Shown: piece after piece, positions 1 to 7,921 of the stretch | Numbering within the stretch: the stretch's first letter is position 1 | Layout: the number at the start of each line of letters is the position of its first letter | Assembly: GCA_965117015.1 (NCBI GenBank) | Contig: OZ220747.1 | Span: 3,534,001-3,598,000, forward strand | Origin: Aldehydirespirator sp965117015 | Lineage (GTDB): Bacteria > Actinomycetota > Acidimicrobiia > Acidimicrobiales > Aldehydirespiratoraceae | Length of the DNA stretch: 64,000 nucleotides | Direction of reading: 5' to 3' | The notes under the pieces: generated by a model | The model's input: only the letters and a program-made list of their open reading frames with translations | Database searches by the model: none | What the model was told of the DNA's origin: nothing | Program-made: the position numbers and the translations under genes

Positions 1-2
1 CC

Positions 3-473
3 GATGCCGTCGAACTGCCCTACCAGGGCGGCGAACTGGCCATGTGGCTCGTCGTTCCCCACGACCCCGCCGGCCTACCGGCAGTCGAGGAAGCTCTCGA
101 CGCCGAAGCTCTGACCGGCCTCCACAGCGCAGCGCAAGATGGTCTGGTTGACGTCACCATGCCCAAGTGGGAGCAAACCCTTCCGCCCGCTGACCTCTTC
201 CAATGGCTCTGTCCTCAGGGGTTCTGCGCGGGCGCAGACTTCGACGGCATCGCCCCCGGCATCTTCATCACCGCCGCACTCCACAGCGCCAAAGTGATCG
301 TCGACGAGAAGGGCACCGAGGCCGCCGCGGCCACCGCCATGGCCTTCGCGGAATCCGGGCCTCCGCCGGCAGATCTCACGATCGTGGCCGACCGCCCCTT
401 CCTGTGGGCCATCGTCCACCAGGACACCGGCGCTCTCCTGTTCGTGGGCCGCCTCGTCGACCCGGCCGCGTGA
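3..473 (+). CDS. Serpin, C-terminal part (5' end outside window)
   Basis: This is the last 156 residues of a serpin-type serine protease inhibitor. The frame is open to the window edge, so the gene starts upstream. The reactive-centre-loop hinge is visible as VDEKGTEAAAATA, the Gly-Thr-Glu-Ala-rich pattern found in inhibitory serpins, and the barrel-closing end ADRPFLWAIVHQDTGALLFVGR follows. It is clearly paralogous to the next gene: most of the visible part is nearly collinear, but the loop between the hinge and ADRPF differs (MAFAESGPPPADLT here). Inhibitory serpins trap a protease covalently after loop cleavage, and loop residues set the target. The P1 residue cannot be fixed from sequence alone. 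Confidence 0.9.
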   Translation, partial: DAVELPYQGGELAMWLVVPHDPAGLPAVEEALDAEALTGLHSAAQDGLVDVTMPKWEQTLPPADLFQWLCPQGFCAGADFDGIAPGIFITAALHSAKVIVDEKGTEAAAATAMAFAESGPPPADLTIVADRPFLWAIVHQDTGALLFVGRLVDPAA

Positions 474-537
474 CTCCCGAGCCCACCGGACTCGGCGTTG
501 GTTGCCTCGGGGACCTGGGGCTTGGTTGTAGCGTCGA

Positions 538-2073
538 ATGGCTGTGATGAGGCTCCTCGGATTCGTGGCCGTGGTGTGCTGCATCGCCGCGGCGTGCAGT
601 ACGTCAGACACGGCCGCGACCGCGCCGGCGCCGGTCGCTGATCCCGGCACCACAACCACCGCAGTCCTCGAGCCCGAGGCCGACCCCGACACCAGCCAAG
701 ACCCAGACACCCCAACCACTACAGCCACCACCCCCACCGCAGTCCCCGAGCCCGAGGCCGACCCCGACACCGACGAAGAACCAAGCAATGAAGCCCCGGC
801 AACCACGACAACCAGCACCACGACGACCACCTCCACTACGACAACCAGCACCACGACGACCACAACCACGACCACCACCACAGCCCCGACAACCACGACG
901 ACCACCACGACCGCACCCCCAACCACCACCACACCGCCGGACCCGGTCGCTGACCGGCTGCCGGCCGATCCCGACGCCCCGGCCGGCGACTGGGTGGCCG
1001 GAGTCAACGCAGCCGGATGGGGCTTCCACCGGCACCTGGAGGGCAACGCCGTCTCCAGCCCGATGAGCATCGGCATGGCCTTCAGCCTGAGCCGGGCCGG
1101 GGCATCGGCCGATTCCGGGGCGGCCCTCGACGGAATCTTCGGATTCCCCGAAGCCGGTTCGCACAGCGCGGCCAACGCCGTCGACCTCAGGCTGGCCAAA
1201 GCATCAGTGGAGCCCACCACCCTGGAGGTGGCCAACCGCCTGTTCCCCGACGAGGGATTCTCGCTGCTGCCCGACTTCCTGGCCACGGCCGCCCGCCAGT
1301 ACGGAGCGGACCTCCAGCCGGTCGACACCTCCGACGGCGCGGCGGCAGCGGCCGCCATCAACCGGTGGGTGTCGGAGCGCACCCGGGGGCTCATTCCCAC
1401 CATCGTCGATCCCGGCGCGGTCCAGAACCAGAAGCTGGTCCTCGTGAACACGGTGTACCTGAAGGCCGACTGGGCCGAGCCGTTCCTGCCCGACTTCACC
1501 AGCGACGGCCCGTTCACCACCGGCGCCGACCAGTCGGTGATGGTGCCGCTCATGCGAGACCGGGTGCCGTTGCCTCGCCGCTTCGTGCGGCTGGAGGGCG
1601 CCGACGCGGTCGAACTCCCCTACCAAGGCGGCGAACTGGCCATGTGGCTGGTCGTGCCCCACGACCCGGCCGGGCTCGCCGCCGTCGAGGAATCGCTCGA
1701 CGCCGAGGCCTTGACCGGACTGGCGAGTGCCGCCCAGACCGGCCTCGTCGAGGTCACCATGCCCAAATGGGAGCAGACCCTGCCGCCCACCGACCTGTTC
1801 GAGTGGCTGTGCCCGCTGGGGTTCTGCGCCGGAGCCGGCTTCGAGGGCATCGCCCCCGGGATCTTCCTGTCGGCCGCACTCCACGGCGCCAAGGTGATCG
1901 TCGACGAGAAGGGCACCGAGGCGGCCGCGGCCACCGCCGGAATGTTCCCGACGTCCATGCCGCCCCCGCCCGACCTGAAGATCGTCGCCGACCGCCCCTT
2001 CCTGTGGGCCATCGTCCATCAAGACACCGGCGCTCTCCTGTTCGTGGGCCGCCTCGTCAACCCGGCCGGATAG
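538..2073 (+). CDS. Secreted lipoprotein serpin with Thr-rich stalk
   Basis: This 511-residue serpin begins with a lipoprotein signal peptide ending in a lipobox-like AAACS (Cys near residue 20), so it is probably anchored on the outer face of the membrane. Residues of about 25-140 form a low-complexity stalk of Pro/Glu/Asp and then long Thr runs. The serpin fold fills residues of about 150-511. The inhibitory hinge VDEKGTEAAAATA is present, followed by GMFPTSMPPPPDLK and the conserved ADRPFLWAIVHQDTG. The likely role is inhibition of an extracellular or envelope serine protease. It lies 64 bp after an upstream paralogue with a different reactive loop, so the pair is a tandem duplication. Target protease unknown. 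Confidence 0.9.
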   Translation: MAVMRLLGFVAVVCCIAAACSTSDTAATAPAPVADPGTTTTAVLEPEADPDTSQDPDTPTTTATTPTAVPEPEADPDTDEEPSNEAPATTTTSTTTTTSTTTTSTTTTTTTTTTTAPTTTTTTTTAPPTTTTPPDPVADRLPADPDAPAGDWVAGVNAAGWGFHRHLEGNAVSSPMSIGMAFSLSRAGASADSGAALDGIFGFPEAGSHSAANAVDLRLAKASVEPTTLEVANRLFPDEGFSLLPDFLATAARQYGADLQPVDTSDGAAAAAAINRWVSERTRGLIPTIVDPGAVQNQKLVLVNTVYLKADWAEPFLPDFTSDGPFTTGADQSVMVPLMRDRVPLPRRFVRLEGADAVELPYQGGELAMWLVVPHDPAGLAAVEESLDAEALTGLASAAQTGLVEVTMPKWEQTLPPTDLFEWLCPLGFCAGAGFEGIAPGIFLSAALHGAKVIVDEKGTEAAAATAGMFPTSMPPPPDLKIVADRPFLWAIVHQDTGALLFVGRLVNPAG

Positions 2074-2155
2074 CACTCACAGCGGGAAATCCAACCCCCG
2101 AGAAGCTCCGAGCGGGCCGGACATCTCGGCCAGGCAGGTTGCCAGCCCGCCAATA

Positions 2156-2171
2156 ATCGACTATCGTCGAT
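2156..2171 (+). promoter_or_regulatory. Probable ArsR operator
   Basis: A perfect inverted repeat, ATCGAC-TATC-GTCGAT, ends 5 bp before the ArsR start codon and overlaps an AATAAT that could be a -10 box. No convincing ribosome-binding site lies between, so the mRNA may be leaderless. Autoregulation by the adjacent ArsR protein is inferred. Confidence 0.5.
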
Positions 2172-2176
2172 GGTCG

Positions 2177-2506
2177 ATGAATGGCTCTCACAACCCGACC
2201 CGACCGGCGCTCCCCCCGGACGACGCCGACGAGTACGCCAGCTGGTTCCGGTGCCTGGCCGACGGGACTCGGCTGCTGGTGCTCAACGCCGTGGCCAGCG
2301 CGGACCGGGCCATGACGGTCGGAGAGATCGTCGACCGCGTCGGCGTCGGCCAATCCACCGTCTCGCACCATCTGCGCGTGCTGGCCGAAGAGCGCTTCGT
2401 CCACATGCGGGCCGACGGGACGCGAACCCTCGTCACCGTGAACGCCGACTGCCTGCAGGCGCTGCCCGAGGCGGCGGCCCGGATAATGGGCTCCGAACCC
2501 TCATGA
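2177..2506 (+). CDS. ArsR-family winged-helix repressor
   Basis: A 109-residue ArsR/SmtB-type regulator. The winged helix-turn-helix is seen as CLADGTRLLVLNAV, then TVGEIVDRVGVGQSTVSHHLRVL (recognition helix QSTVSHHLR) and a wing around HMRADGTRTLVTV. I see no ELCVCDL-type metal-binding box, so the inducer is not evident. Its TGA overlaps the ATG of the downstream permease (ATGA), so both are co-transcribed and probably translationally coupled. A palindrome just upstream is a likely self-operator. By context it controls the permease; which metal, metalloid or small molecule it senses is unknown. Confidence 0.85.
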   Translation: MNGSHNPTRPALPPDDADEYASWFRCLADGTRLLVLNAVASADRAMTVGEIVDRVGVGQSTVSHHLRVLAEERFVHMRADGTRTLVTVNADCLQALPEAAARIMGSEPS

Positions 2507-3441
2507 CCTCCCTGTCGGGGGCCGCAGTGCTGGTCGTGGAGATGGTCGCGCTGCTCCTGGCCGTGACGTTCGGGGTGGCACTGTTGCAGCGCCGCCTCGG
2601 CGACGAAACCATCCGGCGATGGATGGGCGGGCCGCCCCGCCGGGCCGCGCTCAAGGGCATAGCGGTCGGCTTCGTCACGCCGTTCTGCACCTACTCGGCC
2701 ATACCGGTCCTCGTCGGCATGCGCCAGGCCGGCGTGCGGCCCGCGGGATACGCCGCCTTCATCTTCGCCGCGCCGGTGGTCGACCCGGTGCTGGTCGGCG
2801 CCCTGGCCATCATCATCGGCCCCGCGGGAGCGGCCGTCTACGTCACCACCGCCTTCGCGGCAGCCTTCATGCTGGCTCTCATCGTCGACACCGTCGACAT
2901 CGCCCCCCACCTCAAGCCGGTGCCAGCGCTGGTCGGGCAGCCCGCCCCGCCAATACGCCCCACGGTGCCGCAGACCCCCTCACCGCCGGCGAGCTGCTCA
3001 TCACCGGAGGAAGCCCCGTGGGCCGGATGGCAGACCGAGTCACGGGCCGCGTGGCGCCGGGCTCTGGCGCTCCTGAGGAGCATGGCCTGGCTCATCGCAG
3101 TAGGCGTCGGCTTGGGACTGGCCATCGGCCTGCTCGTCCCCACCGACGCCCTCGCCAGCATCGCCGGCGCCGACAATCCGCTGGCCGTCCCCGCGGCCGC
3201 GGCGGCCGGCGTCCCGCTCTACTTCGGCACCGAGCTCTTCATCCCCATCGGCGACGCCCTCCACGCCAAGGGAGTGGGCATCGGCTCCATCGTGGCTCTG
3301 GTCATCGCCGGAGCCGGCGCCAACATCCCCGAGTTCGCCCTGCTCACCAAGATCGCCCGGGGCCGGGTGGTCGCCGCGTTCTTCGCCTACGTGTTCGCCG
3401 TGGCCACGGTCGCCGGCCTGCTCACCGACCTGATCCTGTAG
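2503..3441 (+). CDS. Permease of the ArsP/YraQ (DUF318) family
   Basis: An integral membrane protein of 312 residues with about eight hydrophobic segments in two halves, separated by a Pro-rich cytoplasmic loop (about residues 145-190). The first half carries VTPFCTYSAIPVLVGM and the second ELFIPIGDALHAKGVG and AGAGANIPEFALL, features of the ArsP_1/YraQ permeases. Characterised relatives export organoarsenicals; most family members have unknown substrates. The ATG overlapping the ArsR stop is preferred because the open frame upstream lies inside arsR. The ArsR partner supports a toxic metal or metalloid efflux role, but this is inference. Confidence 0.8.
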   Translation: MTSLSGAAVLVVEMVALLLAVTFGVALLQRRLGDETIRRWMGGPPRRAALKGIAVGFVTPFCTYSAIPVLVGMRQAGVRPAGYAAFIFAAPVVDPVLVGALAIIIGPAGAAVYVTTAFAAAFMLALIVDTVDIAPHLKPVPALVGQPAPPIRPTVPQTPSPPASCSSPEEAPWAGWQTESRAAWRRALALLRSMAWLIAVGVGLGLAIGLLVPTDALASIAGADNPLAVPAAAAAGVPLYFGTELFIPIGDALHAKGVGIGSIVALVIAGAGANIPEFALLTKIARGRVVAAFFAYVFAVATVAGLLTDLIL

Positions 3442-3508
3442 AACATCCAGCGACGCCGATCCGCTGATCGGCACAGACGACCGGCAGACAGACCTCCAAG
3501 GACGTCCC

Positions 3509-3874
3509 ATGGCGAACACCCGCAAGAAGACGAAGAAGATCGACAACGAGGCAGCCGTGCTCGAGAAGGTGGCGGCGATGCCCGAGCCCTACCGGGCCAT
3601 GGGCCAGCGGCTCCACGAGCTCATCCTCGAGAGCGCGCCGGAACTCGAGGCCCGGCCGTGGTACGGGATGCCCGGCTATGCGAAGGGCTCCGGTCCGGTG
3701 CTGTGCTTCTTCCGGCTGGACGACTACATGACCTTCGGACTCACCGAGAAGGCCAGCTTCGAGCTGGATGACGGCGCGCCCGACCAGCTCATGGAATGCG
3801 CGTGGTTCTTCACCTCGCTCGACGACGCCACCGAGGCCAGGCTCGCGGCCATAGTCCGCAAGGCCGTGGGCTGA
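3509..3874 (+). CDS. DUF1801-family protein
   Basis: A 121-residue soluble protein with a Lys-rich start (MANTRKKTKK) and then a single domain of the DUF1801/YdhG type: PEPYRAMGQRLHELILESAPELEARPWYGMPGYAKG, followed by VLCFFRLDDYMTFGLTE. Some relatives are annotated as iron chaperones of frataxin-like fold, but the biochemical function is unsettled. It stands alone, 67 bp after the permease gene and convergent with the next gene, so context gives no further clue. Confidence 0.75.
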   Translation: MANTRKKTKKIDNEAAVLEKVAAMPEPYRAMGQRLHELILESAPELEARPWYGMPGYAKGSGPVLCFFRLDDYMTFGLTEKASFELDDGAPDQLMECAWFFTSLDDATEARLAAIVRKAVG

Positions 3875-3900
3875 CAGCAGGGCCCTCCCGCCCCGGCCGG

Positions 3901-5664
3901 TTAGCTGGGCGGGGGCCGGTAGTCGGTGATCGGGTACACGCAGATGTTCTCGACGCCGAACGGGGCGCGCTGCTCGCACGGGTACTCGAACACGTTGTAG
4001 TGGATGGCGTCGGGCACGGCCGTCTTGCCCGGCCGGATCGAGGCCGGGATCATGTCCAGGGAGTCCACCGGCCCCAGCGAGGCCAGCGTGGCGTAGATGT
4101 CGGCCCGGGTGGGGTTGTCGCCCGCGTCGTAGACGGCCCGCAACGCGGTGCGCATCACCTGGCACACCAACCCGACCATGCCGTAGGCCTCCACCCCCGC
4201 GGTGCGGTCCTCGGACTCGTGGTTGGCGCCCGACGGGCTGTTGGCGCCGTAGGTGTCGTTGCACATCTCGTTGAACGGCCGCAGCTGGTAGTCGTCGAAC
4301 CGGTACGAGCCGGTGTCCAGCACGCTCTGGATGACTGCGCCGTTGTAGAGCCTCCCGGAGGCCTCGCCGCCGAAGGCCACCACCTTCGAGGCCACGATCT
4401 CCACCCCCGCCGAGTTGAACTCCGAGCCGTAGAACCGCACGTCGCCGGGCTCGTAGCCCTGGTTGACCATCTCGGTGACGAACCCCGGCAACGACACGGC
4501 GTTGAGCATGTTGAAGACCACGTCCACGCCGCCGGCGAGCATCCGCTGCACGGTCTCCTGCATGCCGACCATGCAGAAGCTGCCGCCCTGGCAGCCGATC
4601 TGGTCGAACACGGCCACCTCGACGCCGTTGGCCACCAGCACGTCGACCAGCCCCGCCTCGATGGGCTCGAAGTCGCCCGGCGTGTCGGGCGCGACGACGC
4701 CGACCGTCCTACCGTCCAACTCGCCCTGCTGGACGAGGTCCAGCGCCAGCCAGGTCAGCTGGTCCTCGGCGGTGGGATCCAGCGAGATCAGCCTGTCGTC
4801 GCCGCGCCGCATGAACTCCTCAGGCATCGTGCTGCCCGTGATGAGAGCCGTCTCCTGATCCTCGACGACGCACAGAGCGCCCGAGCCCGGGAAGCCGCTG
4901 GTGCCCATCACGATCACCGCGTGGTGGTCCTCGGTCGCCTCGATGCAGGCGGCGTTGCCCTCCTGGTCCACCGTGTCGCCCGACACCGCGATCTCGAAGG
5001 TGTGCATCTCGATCAGGCGGCCCCGCACACCGCCGCACTGCTCGTTGACCACCGCCGCGAACGTGTCGAACATCTCGGCCACGTCGCCGACCGCGGAGGC
5101 GAAGCCGAAGGCGACCAGGTCCTCGAGACGCGAGCGGATGTGCGCCAGCGAGATCGAGTCAGCCCCGATGCCGGTGTCGGTGGCCACCCGGTCCGGGGCG
5201 GGGTCATGAGCGTGGCAGAACGCGTCGAGCTGCATGAACGGGTGGTCGCCCCGGTCCATCGTGGCCTGAAACTCGTCGAAGATGCCGTCGCGGGGATCGT
5301 CGTAGATGTTCGCCGGCGCAGCCTCCGGCTCGGGCTCCGCCTCAGACCCAGGCTCCGCCGCCTCGGACTCAGGCGCCGCGGCCTCGGGCTCCGACTCCGC
5401 CGTGGCGGGCTCAGCAGTGTCGGTCTCAGGCTCAGCCGTGTCAGGCTCGGGCTCCGCCTCAGTCTCGGGGGCCGCTGCGTCGGGTTCAGACCCGGTCGCG
5501 TCGGGCTCGGATTCCGCGGCCTCGGGCTCCGGTTCCGCGGCCTGGGGCTCGGTGTCGGGCACCGGAGCGGAGTCCGTCACCTCTCCCCCGCATGCCGCGG
5601 CCACCAGGGCCGCGGCCACCAGCATCCCCAACAGCCGATGCTGTCGTGATCTCCTCACCGACAT
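3901..5664 (-). CDS. Lipoprotein type-1 periplasmic-binding protein (amino-acid/branched-chain class)
   Basis: A 587-residue secreted lipoprotein. The signal peptide ends in VAAACGG (lipobox Cys near residue 25). Residues of about 30-120 form an Ala/Glu/Pro/Ser repeat linker. The rest resembles a Peripla_BP_6 solute-binding fold, with motifs such as GTSGFPGSGALCVVEDQETALITG and GELDGRTVGVVAPDTPGDFEP, and several Cys that may form disulfides. Its length exceeds the usual 380-430 residues because of the linker. No permease or ATPase genes adjoin it, so it is an orphan binding protein; the substrate is unknown. It converges with the DUF1801 gene. Confidence 0.75.
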   Translation of the reverse strand: MSVRRSRQHRLLGMLVAAALVAAACGGEVTDSAPVPDTEPQAAEPEPEAAESEPDATGSEPDAAAPETEAEPEPDTAEPETDTAEPATAESEPEAAAPESEAAEPGSEAEPEPEAAPANIYDDPRDGIFDEFQATMDRGDHPFMQLDAFCHAHDPAPDRVATDTGIGADSISLAHIRSRLEDLVAFGFASAVGDVAEMFDTFAAVVNEQCGGVRGRLIEMHTFEIAVSGDTVDQEGNAACIEATEDHHAVIVMGTSGFPGSGALCVVEDQETALITGSTMPEEFMRRGDDRLISLDPTAEDQLTWLALDLVQQGELDGRTVGVVAPDTPGDFEPIEAGLVDVLVANGVEVAVFDQIGCQGGSFCMVGMQETVQRMLAGGVDVVFNMLNAVSLPGFVTEMVNQGYEPGDVRFYGSEFNSAGVEIVASKVVAFGGEASGRLYNGAVIQSVLDTGSYRFDDYQLRPFNEMCNDTYGANSPSGANHESEDRTAGVEAYGMVGLVCQVMRTALRAVYDAGDNPTRADIYATLASLGPVDSLDMIPASIRPGKTAVPDAIHYNVFEYPCEQRAPFGVENICVYPITDYRPPPS

Positions 5665-5753
5665 CGCCCCCTCAGGGTCACGGCCCCGTCACCCTCGCCC
5701 CAGCAGCGTAGACCCCAAGGGATTGCCCAGGCCAGTGCCGTGCCTCGGCAGTA

Positions 5754-6068
5754 TCAGAGTCCCAGCAGGTCGGCGATCAGTTCTCGAATCTGTCGCAGCG
5801 CGACGGGCCCGACGTTTGTGCCCGTCGTCTCGACGACTCGGTCGACGCTGATGGTCGTCGGCAGGTGCGCCTGGGCCACGCCGAATCCAGTGATGTCAAC
5901 CTCGCTCAACCATCCTCGCCTGGTAGTTGTGCAGGGCACGACCACGATCGCGTGTTGCCGGAACTCGAGCACCTCATCGGAGGTGACGACGACGGCCGGC
6001 CGGACGAACCCTGGCTCGCCCCGCGCCGGCGTCCCGAAGTCACAACGGACTACGTCACCCGCTCGCAT
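5754..6068 (-). CDS. MazF/PemK-like toxin
   Basis: A 104-residue protein of the MazF/PemK endoribonuclease family: MRAGDVVRCDFGTPARGEPG, then RPAVVVTSDEV and VVVPCTTTRRGW. These match the GDI/V...R-P-V/A-V-V pattern and the conserved strand before the substrate loop. Family members cleave mRNA or tRNA at short motifs to arrest growth. The open frame continues upstream, but the start is set at 6068 (6077 is an alternative) because the RHH antitoxin gene ends at 6055 and overlaps by 14-23 nt, the usual antitoxin-toxin arrangement. Co-transcribed with the antitoxin. Confidence 0.85.
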   Translation of the reverse strand: MRAGDVVRCDFGTPARGEPGFVRPAVVVTSDEVLEFRQHAIVVVPCTTTRRGWLSEVDITGFGVAQAHLPTTISVDRVVETTGTNVGPVALRQIRELIADLLGL

Positions 6069-6276
6069 CAGCGACATCGCCCGCCGACGCATCAAGCCAG
6101 GCCGCGTCGTCGGCATCGAGTGGAGTGCTTGCCAACTGGGCACCGATGATGCGCTGACGTTCCCGTCGGACCAGCTTCTCGATCTGCGCGTCGAACGTGA
6201 GACCCTCACGGTCGGCAAGCTCGCGCAGGGCATCCCGAGTACGCACCGAGACCTTGATGGTAGTCGTATCAGGCAT
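6055..6276 (-). CDS. Ribbon-helix-helix antitoxin (MazE-like)
   Basis: A 73-residue protein. The N-terminal ribbon-helix-helix (TTTIKVSVRTRDALRELADREG) would bind DNA; the C-terminal acidic tail (LDADDAAWLDASAGDVADASG) is typical of the intrinsically disordered toxin-binding segment. It sits immediately upstream of, and overlaps, the MazF-like gene. A palindrome overlaps its start codon, consistent with autorepression by the antitoxin or the toxin-antitoxin complex. The ATG follows a TATACT box by only about 7 nt, suggesting a leaderless transcript. Confidence 0.85.
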   Translation of the reverse strand: MPDTTTIKVSVRTRDALRELADREGLTFDAQIEKLVRRERQRIIGAQLASTPLDADDAAWLDASAGDVADASG

Positions 6277-6289
6277 ACTGCGGAGTATA
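6275..6289 (-). promoter_or_regulatory. Toxin-antitoxin promoter/operator
   Basis: On the minus strand the inverted repeat ATACT-CCGC-AGTAT spans the antitoxin start codon, and its upstream half contains TATACT, a near-consensus -10 box. The geometry implies transcription starts at or next to the ATG and that a bound antitoxin would block it. No strong -35 box was found. Confidence 0.5.
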
Positions 6290-6363
6290 CCACTCGCTCA
6301 GCCGCTCGACTGAATGTCAGACGAGGAGCCATCACGGAAACCCCATCGGGGTAGTGTCTGCGC

Positions 6364-7365
6364 GTGGCCGGGCTCGGTGTGGGTGGTCTCTCCGCGGAGC
6401 AGCTCGATGGGCTCGACCGAGACGGGTTCTTGGCCATCGAGAGCCTGCTGACCGACGAGGATCTCGCCCCTGTCTACGACGAGTACGAGCGGGTTCTCGA
6501 CGGCCGGGTCGACCGCATGCTCGCCGACGGAACGCTGAGAGAGCGGCCCGGGGGTGGATTCGGTGACCGCTACTCGGCCGTGCTGGCCGCCGATCCGCTC
6601 TCGCATCGATGGTTCAACATCTCGCTGCCGTTGATCAACGGACCCGTCGACGCTTATTCCTACGTCATGCACTGCGGCCCGGCCGTGTTCGGCCTGCTGC
6701 GGCATCCGGCCATCCTCGACGTCGTCGAGTCGGTCATCGGGCCCGAGATCGCATCGAACCCGGTGCAGCAGATGCGCATGAAGCCGCCGGTGGACGCGGT
6801 GGCCGACGAGTCGCTTCGGCTGCACTCCAACATCGGGGTCACCACCTGGCATCAAGACATCGTCGCCCTGCTGTCCGACGCCGACGACACCCGGATCGTC
6901 ACGGTGTGGGTCGCGCTCACCGACGCCTTCGTCGACAACGGCTGCCTGGTGTCGATCCCGGGATCGCACCGTCTCGGCCCGCAGGTGCACTGCGCCAATG
7001 CGGACCTGGCGTCGGAGCCCTACGTTCCGCCGACGGTCCTCGCCGGCATGAGGGAGCAGCCGCTGCCGGTGCGGCGAGGCGGAGTGGTGCTGTTCGACAA
7101 GCTGAACGCCCACCGGTCGCTGCCCAACCGCTCCGGATCGATGCGCTGGAGCATGGACCTGCGCTACAACCCGATCGGCCAGGGCAGCGGCCGGCCCGCC
7201 TTCCCGGCCTTCGTCGCCCGGAGCGCGCGGCAGCCCGAGTCGGTGCTCAAGGACTTCGAGACGTGGAAGACGATGTGGGACGACGCCCGCGACACGATCG
7301 TGAGCGGCGCCTATCCAGATCGCATCTTCGAGGACACCCGCTGGAACGACCAAGCCGTCTGCTAG
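6364..7365 (+). CDS. Phytanoyl-CoA dioxygenase-like Fe(II)/2-oxoglutarate oxygenase
   Basis: A 333-residue PhyH-family protein. The iron-binding facial triad is visible: H and D in TTWHQDIVAL and the distal H in DKLNAHRSLPNRSG, followed by the arginine in RWSMDLRYNP that usually binds 2-oxoglutarate. VSIPGSHRLGPQ is another family hallmark. Members hydroxylate small molecules, including natural products and osmolytes; the substrate here is not predictable. The GTG start at 6364 is the first in frame. The gene is alone, between the divergent toxin-antitoxin pair and a small membrane gene. Confidence 0.85.
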   Translation: MAGLGVGGLSAEQLDGLDRDGFLAIESLLTDEDLAPVYDEYERVLDGRVDRMLADGTLRERPGGGFGDRYSAVLAADPLSHRWFNISLPLINGPVDAYSYVMHCGPAVFGLLRHPAILDVVESVIGPEIASNPVQQMRMKPPVDAVADESLRLHSNIGVTTWHQDIVALLSDADDTRIVTVWVALTDAFVDNGCLVSIPGSHRLGPQVHCANADLASEPYVPPTVLAGMREQPLPVRRGGVVLFDKLNAHRSLPNRSGSMRWSMDLRYNPIGQGSGRPAFPAFVARSARQPESVLKDFETWKTMWDDARDTIVSGAYPDRIFEDTRWNDQAVC

Positions 7366-7456
7366 CCCAGCCGCCAGATGAGCGCCTGCTAGTATTTAAA
7401 AGTATATTTCATGAGTTTGCATTGCAATGAGCGGCGGTGCGTGGTAGCGTGGCCGG

Positions 7457-7804
7457 ATGGCGGCATCGGAATCGCTCAGCGTTCAGGGCGAGAGCCCGGC
7501 CGCCGGGGCCGCGTCGAACGCCGCTTGGCCGCGCTGGCCCCAGCTCATGCCTGTAGCGCAACTGATCGTGGTCGTGCTGGGAGTGTTCGCCATCATCTGG
7601 AACCAGCAGCAGACCACCGACAGCCTCCGCACCGAACTACGCGCCGAGATCAGCGGGCTACGAGCCGAGTTCTCCAATGAGATCGGCGGGGTGCGAACCG
7701 AGATGGGTGAGCTGCGGGCCCAGGTGGCGGAGAACGGTGAGCGCCTGGCCCGCATCGAGGGCTTCCTCGGGATCGGGATCCCGGACCCAGCGCCGGAGGG
7801 CTAG
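7457..7804 (+). CDS. Small membrane protein with C-terminal coiled coil
   Basis: A 115-residue protein with one hydrophobic segment (about residues 31-47, PVAQLIVVVLGVFAIIW) followed by a charged heptad region (about 50-100) rich in Leu/Glu/Arg (SLRTELRAEISGLRAEF, GELRAQVAENGERLARIEG), predicted coiled coil. Similar short single-pass coiled-coil proteins are common and of unknown function. An AT-rich stretch at 7389-7435 upstream probably holds its promoter. No partner gene is evident. Confidence 0.6.
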   Translation: MAASESLSVQGESPAAGAASNAAWPRWPQLMPVAQLIVVVLGVFAIIWNQQQTTDSLRTELRAEISGLRAEFSNEIGGVRTEMGELRAQVAENGERLARIEGFLGIGIPDPAPEG

Positions 7805-7921
7805 CAGGAGCGGGCACCACCCACACACCGACCGGATGCTCACATACAAGTCGGCGGTTCAGATCGCATCGTTGGGTGTGGTGTGTGAGCCTGCGCACTA
7901 CCCGATGAGGGTTCTCCACAC

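Noticed and set aside
75..1553. Long minus-strand open frame rich in Val runs opposite the serpin stalk
   Set aside because: It mirrors the ACC/ACA Thr repeats of the serpin stalk; no domain, no start signal.
2170..2502. In-frame upstream extension of the permease
   Set aside because: It lies within arsR in another frame; the product is Arg/Pro noise and the ATGA overlap gives a better start.
3796..5649. Long plus-strand frame opposite the binding-protein gene
   Set aside because: Composition is Val/His/Arg/Gly typical of an antisense frame of a GC-rich gene; the minus-strand protein has signal peptide and fold.
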